Below are positions 10,500 through 18,979 of a DNA stretch of 64,000 nt, in pieces. Below the pieces are notes generated by a model that saw nothing but the letters and a program-made list of their open reading frames with translations, had not been told where the DNA came from and made no database searches. The stretch's first letter is position 1; each line of letters opens with the position of its first letter. The translations under genes were made by a program, and so were the position numbers. The DNA lies in NCBI GenBank assembly GCA_050248795.1, contig JBFWRS010000015.1, forward strand, positions 1 through 64,000, read 5' to 3'. The stretch comes from CAZTDU01 sp050248795 (GTDB taxonomy: Bacteria > Pseudomonadota > Gammaproteobacteria > Burkholderiales > SG8-39).

Positions 10500-12620
10500 A
10501 TGCCTGCATTCCCGCCATGTGATCGCGTGTTTGCAGACTTGAGGTATTGCGATGGATACTCGGGCACTCCGATGACGCGAAGATCGAACACCGGCCGGCC
10601 GGCCGGCGTGACCGAGAGCCGTGCTGGCCGGCTTCTGGCGCTCGCGCTGGCGGCCGCGACGCTGGCTGGCTGTGCGATCACGCCGGTACCCCTCGAGCCG
10701 CACGAGCGCGAACTGCTCGCCGCGGATTCGCACGCGGCGCTGTTCGCCGGCCAGGAACCGCTTGCAAGGCCGCTGACGCTCGAGGAGGCGACCGCACGGG
10801 CGATCAAGTACCAGGCCGACTACCGGCAGCGCCAGATGGAGCAGGCGGCTGCCGAGGCACAGATCGACGTCGCGCGCTTCGACCTGCTGCCCCGGCTGAC
10901 CATGAGCGCGGGATACACGACGCGCGACAACGAAGCGTTCGGCTTCGGCTTCTCGCCGTCGGGGCAGATCGCCGCCAACCCCAGCGCCTCGACCGAGCGC
11001 ACGCGCGACACCATGAGCCTCGGGCTGGCGTGGAACCTGCTGGATTTCGGCGTCAGCTACTTCCGTGCGCGCCAGACCGCGAACCAGACGCTGATAGCCG
11101 CCGAGCGGCGCCGCAAGGCGATCCAGACCCTGATGCACGACGTGCGCGTCGCATGGTGGCGCGCCGAAGCTGCGCAGCGCCTGCTGCCTTACGCAGACGA
11201 CCTGCTCGCGGAGATCGACCGTGCAATCGAGAAGACTCGCGCGATCGAGATTCGCAAGCTGCTGCCGCCGTTGCAGACGGCGACGCTGCGCCGCGCGCTG
11301 CTCGACCTCAGCCAGCAGATCGCGTTCAGGCGCCAGGAGCTCGCGCAATCGAAGGTGGAACTCGCGGCGCTGGTGAACCTGCCGCCGGGATCCGACGTCC
11401 AGGTGGCGTCGCCGCCTGGGGATGCGCGCGAGGCGCCCGACCTCGTTGCCGACGTCGACAGGCTGGAAGCGCTCGCGTTGCGCACCCGACCCGAGATCCC
11501 GGAGGAGGGCTACCGTGCGCGGATCTCCGAGGATGAAGCGCGCAAGGCCATCGTGTCGCTCATTCCGGGGCTGTCGCTCGATTTCGCGGGCAATTCCGAC
11601 AGCAATCGCTTCCTCGTCAACAACACGTGGACGTCGGCCGGCATCAACGTGATCTTCAACCTGGTGAAGGTTTTCTCGGTGCCTGCGCTCAACCGCTCGG
11701 AGGAGGCACAGAAGAAGGTGGACGAGGCGCGGCGCCTGGCGATGGCGATGGCGATCGTCGCGCAGACCCGCGTCGCGGCGGTGCGCTACCGCCTGGTCGC
11801 GGACGAATTCGCGATCTGGGACGAGGCGTCGCGGGACGACGACCTGATCGTGAAGTACCTCGCTTCCAGTTCGCAGGCGGGGGTGGACTCGGAACTCGAA
11901 CTCATCCGCGCCAAAGCGCGTGCCGGGGCGAGCCGCATGAACCGCGACCTGGCCTATGCCGGGGTGCAGGCGAGCATGGCGCGACTGTTCCACTCGGTCG
12001 GCTACGATGCGGTCCCCCGCGATGCCGAGGCCGGCAATGTCGCGGACCTCGCCAGGCTGATGCGGGCGCGCTTCTCCGAGCTCGAGAGCGCGAGCTTCGT
12101 GCCGCGGGCCGAACCGCCTCGACCGGCGGTCGCGCTGACGCGGATCAGCGGGGTGCCCGATCGAGTCTCGGCGCTGCTTCGGGAAGGCGCGCGCCGCGTC
12201 CTTGACATCTCGAAGGTCCGTGCGGCGCAGCCCGGGTCCGCCGAAGTCGAGGTGGAGATCACGGTGAAGCTCGCGCTCCCTGTCGAGGGCCGGGTCGATG
12301 CGCACGCTGCGGTTCGGCTGGTGCGCAAGGCCGGCGGTCCGGCGCTCCAGGAGGAGTTCAAGACCGCGCTCAGCGACCCGGTGGACGACGAACAGTGGCG
12401 GGTGTTCGGCGAGGGCGCGCTGTATCGCGTGCTGGGCGAGCTCGTGCCGCCGCGCAGCCGTTCGCCGTCCGCGCGGCGGGCGCCTGCGCCGACGCGCGCC
12501 GTGCGTAGCGGGACGCGCGTGCTTTCCGAACTTGACGGCGCGCCGCTGGCGCTGCGCATGGATCCGGCGCTGCGATCGCCGGTGCCCGGATCGATCAGCT
12601 CCCTGGTGCAGAGGCAATGA
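10500..12620 (+). CDS. TolC-family outer-membrane lipoprotein with a C-terminal extension
   Basis: 706 aa outer-membrane-factor homologue (LapE/TolC role), the likely exit channel for the adhesin. A signal-peptide core ends in LAGC (lipobox, 55-58 from this start), so it is probably lipidated. The central ~450 residues have the long amphipathic helices and duplicated layout of TolC proteins. About 170 residues follow the barrel region (from about residue 530) with a beta-rich pattern and a Pro/Arg-rich tail that ordinary TolC proteins lack. The start is uncertain: AGGAGGGG at 10483-10490 sits 9 nt before 10500, but initiation at the ATG at 10572 gives a more normal signal-peptide n-region. 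Its stop overlaps the next gene by 4 bp. Confidence 0.85.
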   Translation: MPAFPPCDRVFADLRYCDGYSGTPMTRRSNTGRPAGVTESRAGRLLALALAAATLAGCAITPVPLEPHERELLAADSHAALFAGQEPLARPLTLEEATARAIKYQADYRQRQMEQAAAEAQIDVARFDLLPRLTMSAGYTTRDNEAFGFGFSPSGQIAANPSASTERTRDTMSLGLAWNLLDFGVSYFRARQTANQTLIAAERRRKAIQTLMHDVRVAWWRAEAAQRLLPYADDLLAEIDRAIEKTRAIEIRKLLPPLQTATLRRALLDLSQQIAFRRQELAQSKVELAALVNLPPGSDVQVASPPGDAREAPDLVADVDRLEALALRTRPEIPEEGYRARISEDEARKAIVSLIPGLSLDFAGNSDSNRFLVNNTWTSAGINVIFNLVKVFSVPALNRSEEAQKKVDEARRLAMAMAIVAQTRVAAVRYRLVADEFAIWDEASRDDDLIVKYLASSSQAGVDSELELIRAKARAGASRMNRDLAYAGVQASMARLFHSVGYDAVPRDAEAGNVADLARLMRARFSELESASFVPRAEPPRPAVALTRISGVPDRVSALLREGARRVLDISKVRAAQPGSAEVEVEITVKLALPVEGRVDAHAAVRLVRKAGGPALQEEFKTALSDPVDDEQWRVFGEGALYRVLGELVPPRSRSPSARRAPAPTRAVRSGTRVLSELDGAPLALRMDPALRSPVPGSISSLVQRQ

Positions 12621-13396
12621 CACGAAACCCGCTCATGCTGTTCGCGATCGCCACCGGGCTGACGCTCGCAGCCGGATTCGCGCGGGCGCAGGCCGTGCCC
12701 GCACCCGCCGCGGCCGGCACCGGTAGCGCGGAAGTCGCTGCGATCGTGCACGCCGGCGAGGAGACCACGCTGTCCAGCCAGATGGCGGGCAAGGTGCGAC
12801 GCATTGCCGTCGGGCTCGGCGACCAGTTCAAGTCCGGCGCCCGGCTGATCGAGTTCGATTGCTCGGAGCAGCAGGCGCAGCTCGAGAGCGCCCAGGCCGA
12901 ATACCGTGGTGCGCGGGAGACTCACCTGGCACGGCTGCGGCTGCAGGCGCTGGGCGCCGCAGGCGAGCTCGAGGTCACGCTGGCGGCCTCGGCTGCCGAC
13001 AAGGCGCGCAGCCAGGTCGCGCTGCGCGAGTCGCAGCTCGCCTACTGCGGCGTGAACGCGCCGTTTCCCGGCAAGGTGGTGCGGCTGCGGGTCAAGACTG
13101 CGGAAAGCGTGCCGGCCGGACAGGCCCTGATCGACCTGGTCAATCCTGCGTCCCTCAAGCTGCAGATGTTCGTGCCGGCGGCGTGGGCGTCCTGGCTGCG
13201 GCCGAACGTGCCGCTCAAGGTCCGCTTCAACGACGGTCCCGACGCCCGCACGGTGAATGCGCGGGTCAGCAAGATCAACGCCAGGATCGAAGGCGTGAGC
13301 CAGCAGCTCGAGGTCGAGGCGCGGTTCGAGTCGGGCACCGGCGGCCTGCTGCCCGGCATGGTCGGCACGGCGCTGTTCGAGCAGCCCCGGTCCTGA
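12617..13396 (+). CDS. small periplasmic adaptor subunit (HlyD/RND type)
   Basis: 259 aa with a cleavable signal peptide ending near AQA (about 23-25). It has a compact adaptor architecture: a lipoyl half motif (SSQMAGKVRRI), a helical hairpin, a second half motif (VNAPFPGKVVRL) and a C-terminal beta-barrel ending LLPGMVGTALFE. The ATG overlaps the tolC-like stop (ATGA), so the two are translationally coupled. It should bridge the inner-membrane M50-HlyD protein and the outer-membrane channel. No membrane anchor other than the signal peptide is seen. Confidence 0.85.
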   Translation: MTRNPLMLFAIATGLTLAAGFARAQAVPAPAAAGTGSAEVAAIVHAGEETTLSSQMAGKVRRIAVGLGDQFKSGARLIEFDCSEQQAQLESAQAEYRGARETHLARLRLQALGAAGELEVTLAASAADKARSQVALRESQLAYCGVNAPFPGKVVRLRVKTAESVPAGQALIDLVNPASLKLQMFVPAAWASWLRPNVPLKVRFNDGPDARTVNARVSKINARIEGVSQQLEVEARFESGTGGLLPGMVGTALFEQPRS

Positions 13397-13404
13397 GCGG
13401 CCGC

Positions 13405-14742
13405 ATGCAACAACCCCCGCAGTCCGTGGTTGCGCTGCTCGAGTTCGAGCGCCGCATCAGGTCCTGCAGCTCGAACCGCGAAATCGCGTTCCGCGCCGTC
13501 AACGAATCTTCGGGCGCACTGCGATTCGACCAGGCAGTGATCTGGCGCCTGAACGCGTTCGGGCGCCCGATGCTGGTCGCGGCGTCCGGCCTCGCCGACC
13601 TCGCGAGCGACAGCCCGTACCGGCAGTGGCTGGCGAGCATGATCCGCGCCGCAGTACCCGAGCCGTTCGATGCGCCACGCCCGCTGGCGCTCGCGGACCT
13701 GCCCGACGACCTGGCCGCGGATGGCGCAGAGTGGGCGTCCGGGCACATGCTCCTGTGCCCGCTCGCCGGCGCCGCCGGAGAGTCGCTGGGCGGCATCGCC
13801 TACATGCGGGCGGAGCCGTTCAGCGAGGCCGAGACGGCGGTTGCGGAATGGATCGCGCAGGCCACGGGCTTCGGCATGTGGGCATGGCGCAAGGACCGCC
13901 TGCAATTGCGCCGATGGCTGGGCAGCAGCTCGGTGAGGCTCGCGATCGCCGGCACCGTTGCGGCGTTCTTCCTGCTGGGCCTCATCCCGGTGAAGATCAA
14001 CGCGCTCGCCCCCGCGGAAATCACGCCCATGAACCCGGTGCTGGTGACTTCGCCGCTGGACGGCGTGGTCAAGGAAGTGCTCGTCAAGCCGAACCAGCAG
14101 GTGAAAGCCGGCGCGGTGGTGGCGCTGCTCGAGGACACCGCGATCCGCAACCGCCTGGCGGTATCCGAGAAGGCGTACGACATCGCGCGCGCCGACCTGC
14201 AGCGCACCACGTACAAGTCGTTCACCGACGAAGCCAGCCGCCTGGAGCTGCAGGTGCTCGACGCCCGCGTGAAGGAGAAGGCGGTCGAAGTCGCTTACCT
14301 TTCCGAGCTGCTGGGCAGGCTGCGCGTGCCCGCGCCTCAGGGAGGCATCGCGATGTTCTCCGACGCCGAGGAGTGGCGCGGCAGGCCGGTGCAGATCGGC
14401 GAGCGGATCATGACGATCGCGGATCCGTCGCTGATCGATGTCACCATCTATCTCGCGCCGGAGGACGCGGTCGAGCTGGATGTCGGCAGCGAAGTGGTGC
14501 TGTTCCTGAACGCAGACCCACTGTCGACCATAGACGCGCGGATCACCCGCTCCAGCTACGAGGCGGTACCGGGACCCGACGGCGCGCTGGCCTACCTGGT
14601 GCGCGCCGAGCTGTTGCCCGGGCACGGTTTTCCCAGGGTCGGTTCACGCGGCACGGCCAAGGTGCAGGGGGGCGAGGTGACGCTCGCCTTCTTCCTGTTC
14701 CGCAAGCCGCTCGCGTTCCTGCGCAGGGCGCTGGGCATCTGA
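13405..14742 (+). CDS. GAF-like domain fused through a membrane segment to an HlyD adaptor
   Basis: 445 aa. The ATG at 13405, 8 bp after the previous stop, is chosen because the reading frame upstream is only a shadow of that gene. Residues 1-160 form a GAF-like cytoplasmic region (AFRAVNES near the start; LLCPLAGAAGESLGGIAY near 115-132). One transmembrane helix follows (about 178-197). Then a lipoyl-like motif (VTSPLDGVVKEVLVKPNQQ), a short hairpin, a beta-barrel and a hydrophobic-basic tail. The topology suggests a cytoplasmic sensor coupled to a periplasmic adaptor. The ligand of the GAF-like part is unknown. It is the third adaptor-type protein of the operon. Confidence 0.8.
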   Translation: MQQPPQSVVALLEFERRIRSCSSNREIAFRAVNESSGALRFDQAVIWRLNAFGRPMLVAASGLADLASDSPYRQWLASMIRAAVPEPFDAPRPLALADLPDDLAADGAEWASGHMLLCPLAGAAGESLGGIAYMRAEPFSEAETAVAEWIAQATGFGMWAWRKDRLQLRRWLGSSSVRLAIAGTVAAFFLLGLIPVKINALAPAEITPMNPVLVTSPLDGVVKEVLVKPNQQVKAGAVVALLEDTAIRNRLAVSEKAYDIARADLQRTTYKSFTDEASRLELQVLDARVKEKAVEVAYLSELLGRLRVPAPQGGIAMFSDAEEWRGRPVQIGERIMTIADPSLIDVTIYLAPEDAVELDVGSEVVLFLNADPLSTIDARITRSSYEAVPGPDGALAYLVRAELLPGHGFPRVGSRGTAKVQGGEVTLAFFLFRKPLAFLRRALGI

Positions 14743-14760
14743 GCCCGTGCGCGGCCGGCG

Positions 14761-15429
14761 ATGACTTTGCGCCTGCGGCACCTTGCCGGGGCCGCCGCGC
14801 TCGTTGCGGCGCTGCTCGCCTGGGCCCAGCCCGCGCGCGAGCTCGGCTTCACGACCATGGCCTCGGCCGGCCTGCTCGATGCCTATGGCGCGCGCTTCGG
14901 CACGGGTGCCCGCACGCGACTGGAGGGCTGGAAGCAGTTCGCTGTCGAACGCAAGGCCGCCCCTGCCGCGGAGCTCGAGCTGCTGTCCGTCGTCAATGCC
15001 TGGATGAACCGCATCCGCTTCATCGAGGACGTCCGCCACTGGCGCAGGGAGGACTACTGGGCAACGCCGGCGGAAAGCGTGGCGAGCAACGGCGGCGACT
15101 GCGAGGACTACTCGATCGCCAAGTACTTCCTGCTGAAGGAACTCGGCGTGCCGATCGCGCGTCTGCGGCTGACCTACGTCAATGCGGTGAGGCTGGGCCA
15201 GGCGCACATGGTACTCGCGTACTACCCAAGTCCTGACGCCGAGCCGCTGGTGCTCGACAACCTCGATCCGGCGGTGCGGCTCGCATCGCAGCGCACCGAC
15301 CTCGTTCCCGTCTACAGCTTCAATGACGAAGAGGTGTGGATCGAGGCGCGCGGCAGATCGGGGTCGCCGCGCCAGATCCGCAACTGGAGCGCCGTGATCG
15401 AACGGCTCGAGCACGAAGCGCGGATGTAG
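14761..15429 (+). CDS. lapG: LapG-type periplasmic cysteine protease (bacterial transglutaminase-like)
   Basis: 222 aa with an N-terminal signal sequence (about 1-22). The catalytic triad is clear: C114 in GGDCEDY, H149 in QAHM and D166 in LDNL. The C-to-H and H-to-D spacings (35 and 17) match those known for LapG. The acidic residues around the cysteine correspond to the calcium site described in LapG. In the Lap system LapG cleaves the N-terminus of a surface adhesin when LapD does not hold it. Its position between the adaptor and the LapD-like gene, three genes after an adhesin, supports that role. A candidate cut site in the adhesin is A78-A79. Confidence 0.92.
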   Translation: MTLRLRHLAGAAALVAALLAWAQPARELGFTTMASAGLLDAYGARFGTGARTRLEGWKQFAVERKAAPAAELELLSVVNAWMNRIRFIEDVRHWRREDYWATPAESVASNGGDCEDYSIAKYFLLKELGVPIARLRLTYVNAVRLGQAHMVLAYYPSPDAEPLVLDNLDPAVRLASQRTDLVPVYSFNDEEVWIEARGRSGSPRQIRNWSAVIERLEHEARM

Positions 15430-15452
15430 CGCACCATGACAAGGGGACGCCG

Positions 15453-17405
15453 ATGACGCTTGCACGCCAGCTGGTATCGACCATCTCCGCGCTGTTCCTC
15501 GTCGTCCTCGTCGGCGTGCAGGCGATCCACCTGCGCGGCGCCTACGACACGCTGCAGGACCAGCTCGACTCGCTGGCGCAGGATACCGCCACGTCGCTGG
15601 GCCTGTCGCTGGGCATACTGCTGCGAGGCGGCCCGGACCAGGCGCTGGCCGAGACGCTGGTCAACCCGGTATTCGACCGCGGCCACTACGCGAGCATCGA
15701 GTTCGTGTCGCTGGACGGCAAGCCGCTGGTGCGCAAGGCCCTGGAAGCGCGCGACGAGGGCGAGTACCCGGACTGGTTCGCGGCGTTGTTTCCGCTCAGC
15801 GCCCCGCGTGCGGAATCCCTGGTGTCCGGCGGCTGGCGCCAGCTCGGCAGGGTGCGCGTGGAAGTCCACCCGCGCTTCGCCTACAAGCAGCTGTGGCAGA
15901 CGACGCAGGCGACGCTGCTCTATCTGGTGCTCATCTACGCCGCGGGACTGCTCGCGCTGCGCCTGATCCTGGTCGGCGTGCTGCGCCCGCTGGTGTCGAT
16001 CGAGCGCGCCGCCGCCAGCATCTCGGCGCGCGATTTCGTCACCATCGACGAAAGACCATCCACGCGAGAGCTCGCGCGGGTGGTCGAAGCGATGAACACG
16101 CTGTCGCGCAAGGTCGGCGACGCGATTGCCGGCGAATCTGCGCGCGCCGACGCGCTGCAGCGCGCGGCCTGGTTCGATGGCGTGAGCGGCGTGCTGAACC
16201 GGCAGGGGCTGAGCGCGGAGTTCGACAACTCGTACGGGGAGGAGCGCGAGGCATTCTCGGGCGCTTTCGCGTTCGTGGAGATTCCCGAGCTCGGCGCAAT
16301 CAACCGCGAGCTCGGCCAGGCGCGCTGCGACGAACTGCTGTCGGCGACCGGCAAGGCGATCAGCGAGGCTGCGGCGACGACGCGCGGCATCGCGGCGCGC
16401 TGGGCGGGCGCGCAGTTCGCGCTTGCGCTGCCCGGACTCGGCGGCGAGGCCGCAACGCAGGCGCTCGCGGCGTTGCAGTCCCGGCTGTCGCTGATCATCG
16501 GCGAGTACGGCCCGCAGGAACGCGCCGCGGTGTGCGTCGGCGCGGTCGCGGGCGAGCTCGAGCATGCCGGGCTGGAGGCGATCGCACGCGCCGCGCAGGA
16601 GGCACTGGAGGGCGCGCGCGGCGCAGACAGCAGGCTGCTGGTGCGCGACTTCGCCCGCGACGCCGCGACGCCGGCGGAGGGCGACGCTGGGACCCTGGTG
16701 AACGACGCGCTCGCCAACAACCGCGTGCTGCTCGTCGGCCAGCCGGTGATCGCCTTGCCGGGCGGCGCGCTGCTGCACACCGAGATCATGGCGCGCATTC
16801 CGGAGGGCGAGGGTCGCGTCATGCCGGCCGCGCAGTTCATGGCCATCGTAGCCCAGCAGCGCCTCGCGCGCCGTCTGGACGAGGCAGTGCTGGGACGGGT
16901 CCAGGACATGGCGCGCGGCTTGACCGGCGCGTGCACGGTGGCGATCAACCTGTCGGCGAGTTCACTCGAGCATGCGGGTTTCATCGAATGGCTGGTGCGC
17001 TGGGCGCGCAGCCTGCCGCCGGCCTTCCGCGTCGCGTTCGAGTTGAGCGAGCATGGCGTGGTGCATAACGAGGGCGCCGCCGCGGGGCTGGCGGGCGCGC
17101 TCGCGGGTTCCGGCGCGGCCTTCGCGATCGACCACTTCGGCGTGCACCGCAACAGCCTTGCGCTGGTGCCGGTGCTGAAGCCCGCCTACGTGAAGCTCTC
17201 CGGCCTGCACACCCGCAAGCTCATTGGCGACGCGGGCACGCGGTTCCTCGTCGACTCGGTGGTGCGTGCGGCGAGCCAGCTCGACGTACCGGTGATCGCG
17301 CAGAACGTCGAGAGCGAGGCCGAACTCGCCGAGCTGAGCAGGCTAGGGGTCGCAGGCTATCAGGGGTACCTCGCCGGGGCGCCGGCGCCCTGGCCGCCAG
17401 CCTGA
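15453..17405 (+). CDS. lapD: LapD-type c-di-GMP receptor with degenerate GGDEF and EAL domains
   Basis: 650 aa. The ATG at 15453 is preceded by AAGGGG at a good distance. Order: TM1 (about 8-27), a periplasmic LapD_MoxY_N-like domain (28-152) with GGWRQLGRVRVEVHP, TM2 (about 153-176), HAMP (about 177-225), GGDEF-like (about 235-400) and EAL-like (about 415-645). The GGDEF site reads AGAQF (318-322), so no cyclase activity is expected. The EAL motif reads TEI (443-445) and the usual IAEGVE-type segment reads IAQNVE, so no phosphodiesterase activity is expected. Several EAL-fold nucleotide-contact segments persist (NLS, ELSE, HFG, GYQGYL). This is the pattern of an inside-out receptor that sequesters LapG when c-di-GMP is high. 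Last gene of the operon. Confidence 0.93.
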   Translation: MTLARQLVSTISALFLVVLVGVQAIHLRGAYDTLQDQLDSLAQDTATSLGLSLGILLRGGPDQALAETLVNPVFDRGHYASIEFVSLDGKPLVRKALEARDEGEYPDWFAALFPLSAPRAESLVSGGWRQLGRVRVEVHPRFAYKQLWQTTQATLLYLVLIYAAGLLALRLILVGVLRPLVSIERAAASISARDFVTIDERPSTRELARVVEAMNTLSRKVGDAIAGESARADALQRAAWFDGVSGVLNRQGLSAEFDNSYGEEREAFSGAFAFVEIPELGAINRELGQARCDELLSATGKAISEAAATTRGIAARWAGAQFALALPGLGGEAATQALAALQSRLSLIIGEYGPQERAAVCVGAVAGELEHAGLEAIARAAQEALEGARGADSRLLVRDFARDAATPAEGDAGTLVNDALANNRVLLVGQPVIALPGGALLHTEIMARIPEGEGRVMPAAQFMAIVAQQRLARRLDEAVLGRVQDMARGLTGACTVAINLSASSLEHAGFIEWLVRWARSLPPAFRVAFELSEHGVVHNEGAAAGLAGALAGSGAAFAIDHFGVHRNSLALVPVLKPAYVKLSGLHTRKLIGDAGTRFLVDSVVRAASQLDVPVIAQNVESEAELAELSRLGVAGYQGYLAGAPAPWPPA

Positions 17406-17435
17406 GCCGACGGCCGGGTCCCGCATTCCCCGGGC

Positions 17436-17452
17436 CGGGCTAGGACAGCCCG
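17436..17452. terminator. small hairpin at the convergent lapD / hydrolase ends
   Basis: CGGGCT (17436-17441) and AGCCCG (17447-17452) form a 6-bp stem with a 5-nt loop between the two convergent genes, covering the stop codon of the hydrolase. There is no T-tract on either side, so it is a weak candidate for a factor-independent terminator. Confidence 0.25.
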
Positions 17453-18321
17453 TGCTTCCTGAACCAGGCGAGCATGCGCTTCCAGCCGTCCGCGGCCGCT
17501 TCCTTGCGATAGCTGGGCCGGTAGTCGGCGTGGAAAGCGTGCGGCATGCCATCGTAGACGTGGATGATCGACTCCTTCTCCTTGCCGAACGCCAGCAGCG
17601 CGGCGCGCATGCGTTCGACCATGACCACCGGGATGCCGGTGTCGGCGCCGCCGTACAGCCCCAGCACCGGCGCGTTCAGCTTGTCGGCAATGTCCAGCGG
17701 CGTCAGTGGCTGCGCCGGCGTGGTGCCCATGCCGCCGTACCAGGCAACGCCCGCGCGCACGTTCTTCGAGTGCGCGGTGTACATCCACACCATCCTGCCG
17801 CCGCGGCAGAAGCCCGTGATGCCGTGCTTGCCGCCGCGCGCGAGCCTGTGCTGCCTTGCCCAGGCGACCGTCTTGTCGATGTCGGCGAACGCGGTCGCAT
17901 CGTCGAGTTTGTTGGCCGCCGCGATGACCTGCTTGATGTCGGTCATTTTCCACAGTTCGCCCAGCCGGAAGTACGGCTCGTTGGCGATGGCGAAGTAGCC
18001 CGCCCTGGCGAGGCGCCGGCATACATCCTTGACGTACTCGTGCAGGCCCCAGATCTCTCCCACCACCACTACCACCGGGCGCCTGCCCTTGCCCTTGGGC
18101 ACGGCGTAGTACGCCGGGATGTCGCCGATCTTGATGTCGCCGGCTTCGAGGCCGTCCGTCGGCGTGCGGATCGCCTGTGCCATCAGCGGTTCGGCGGTGA
18201 CGGCGAAACCCGCCGCGATGACGCCGGCAATGAAGCCGCGGCGATCCACGCGGGTGTCGGGGACCAGGCTGTTGAAATGGTCGTTGTGCTGCATGTCTGT
18301 GTATTTCAGGTCCTTGAGCAT
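17440..18321 (-). CDS. Tat-exported dienelactone hydrolase-family protein
   Basis: 293 aa alpha/beta hydrolase. A twin-arginine motif (DRRGF, 26-30) and hydrophobic stretch ending LMAQA predict export by Tat. The DLH triad is present: C172 in GFCRGG, D227 in GGADTGI and H261 in PHAFH. The active-site glutamate region (GEIWG, 89-93) is also conserved. Members hydrolyse dienelactone or related ester/lactone substrates; the substrate here is unknown. The first ATG is used, but M10 is also possible. It is divergent from the AhpD-like gene at 18395 with 73 bp between. Confidence 0.88.
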   Translation of the reverse strand: MLKDLKYTDMQHNDHFNSLVPDTRVDRRGFIAGVIAAGFAVTAEPLMAQAIRTPTDGLEAGDIKIGDIPAYYAVPKGKGRRPVVVVVGEIWGLHEYVKDVCRRLARAGYFAIANEPYFRLGELWKMTDIKQVIAAANKLDDATAFADIDKTVAWARQHRLARGGKHGITGFCRGGRMVWMYTAHSKNVRAGVAWYGGMGTTPAQPLTPLDIADKLNAPVLGLYGGADTGIPVVMVERMRAALLAFGKEKESIIHVYDGMPHAFHADYRPSYRKEAAADGWKRMLAWFRKHGLS

Positions 18322-18349
18322 CGGCGCCTCTGGGTTGGTGGGGTACCGC

Positions 18350-18355
18350 TAGAAT
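18350..18355 (+). promoter_or_regulatory. possible -10 box of the AhpD-like gene
   Basis: TAGAAT lies 39 bp before the ATG at 18395. No good -35 hexamer is at the right distance. The same hexamer in a similar TAGAATCC-type context precedes leuS and the SDR gene at 45030. Confidence 0.3.
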
Positions 18356-18394
18356 ACGTTTGCAACGCCAAGTTTATTCCACCAGGAAGTCCAC

Positions 18395-18979
18395 ATGAAT
18401 GCGCCGATCAGCCGTTTCCCCGTACCCGAACTGAAGGACCTGCCCGAAGACATCCGTAGCCGCATCCTTGCGGTGCAGGAAAAGGCGGGGTTCGTACCCA
18501 ATGTCTTCCTCGCGCTGGCCCACCGGCCGGACGAGTGGCGCGCGTTTGTCGCCTATCACGACGCCCTGATGGAAAAGGAGGGCGGCCTGACGAAAGCGGA
18601 GCGCGAGATGATCGTGGTAGCCACGTCGGGGGCGAACCAGTGCCAGTACTGTGTCATCGCGCACGGCGCCATCCTGCGCGTGCGCGCGAAAAACCCCTTG
18701 ATCGCCGACCAGGTGGCGATCAATTACCAGAAGGCCGACATCGAGCCGCGCCAGCGCGCGATGCTCGACTTCGCGATGCAGGTGGCGCTGGACTCGGCGA
18801 CGGTGACGGACGCGGATTTTCCGGCACTGCGCGCGCATGGCTTCTCGGACGACGATATCTGGGACATCGGCGCCATCGCCGCCTTCTTTGCGCTGTCGAA
18901 CCGGCTGGCGAACCTTTCCGCGATGCGCCCGAACGACGAGTTCTACCTCATGGGGCGCGTACCGAAGGCGAAGGCCTAG
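18395..18979 (+). CDS. carboxymuconolactone decarboxylase / AhpD-family peroxidase-related protein
   Basis: 194 aa, all helical. It carries the AhpD-type CQYCVIAHG motif: a CxxC pair plus histidine, which supports thiol-based peroxidase or disulfide-reductase chemistry. The length fits the uncharacterised peroxidase-related enzymes rather than the shorter decarboxylases. No signal peptide, so cytoplasmic. Its stop overlaps the stop of the convergent amidase by 4 bp. Confidence 0.88.
   Translation: MNAPISRFPVPELKDLPEDIRSRILAVQEKAGFVPNVFLALAHRPDEWRAFVAYHDALMEKEGGLTKAEREMIVVATSGANQCQYCVIAHGAILRVRAKNPLIADQVAINYQKADIEPRQRAMLDFAMQVALDSATVTDADFPALRAHGFSDDDIWDIGAIAAFFALSNRLANLSAMRPNDEFYLMGRVPKAKA

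Noticed and set aside
10473..12623. 716-codon minus-strand frame opposite the TolC-like gene
   Set aside because: Product is His/Arg-rich without domains; the plus strand has a lipobox and TolC features.
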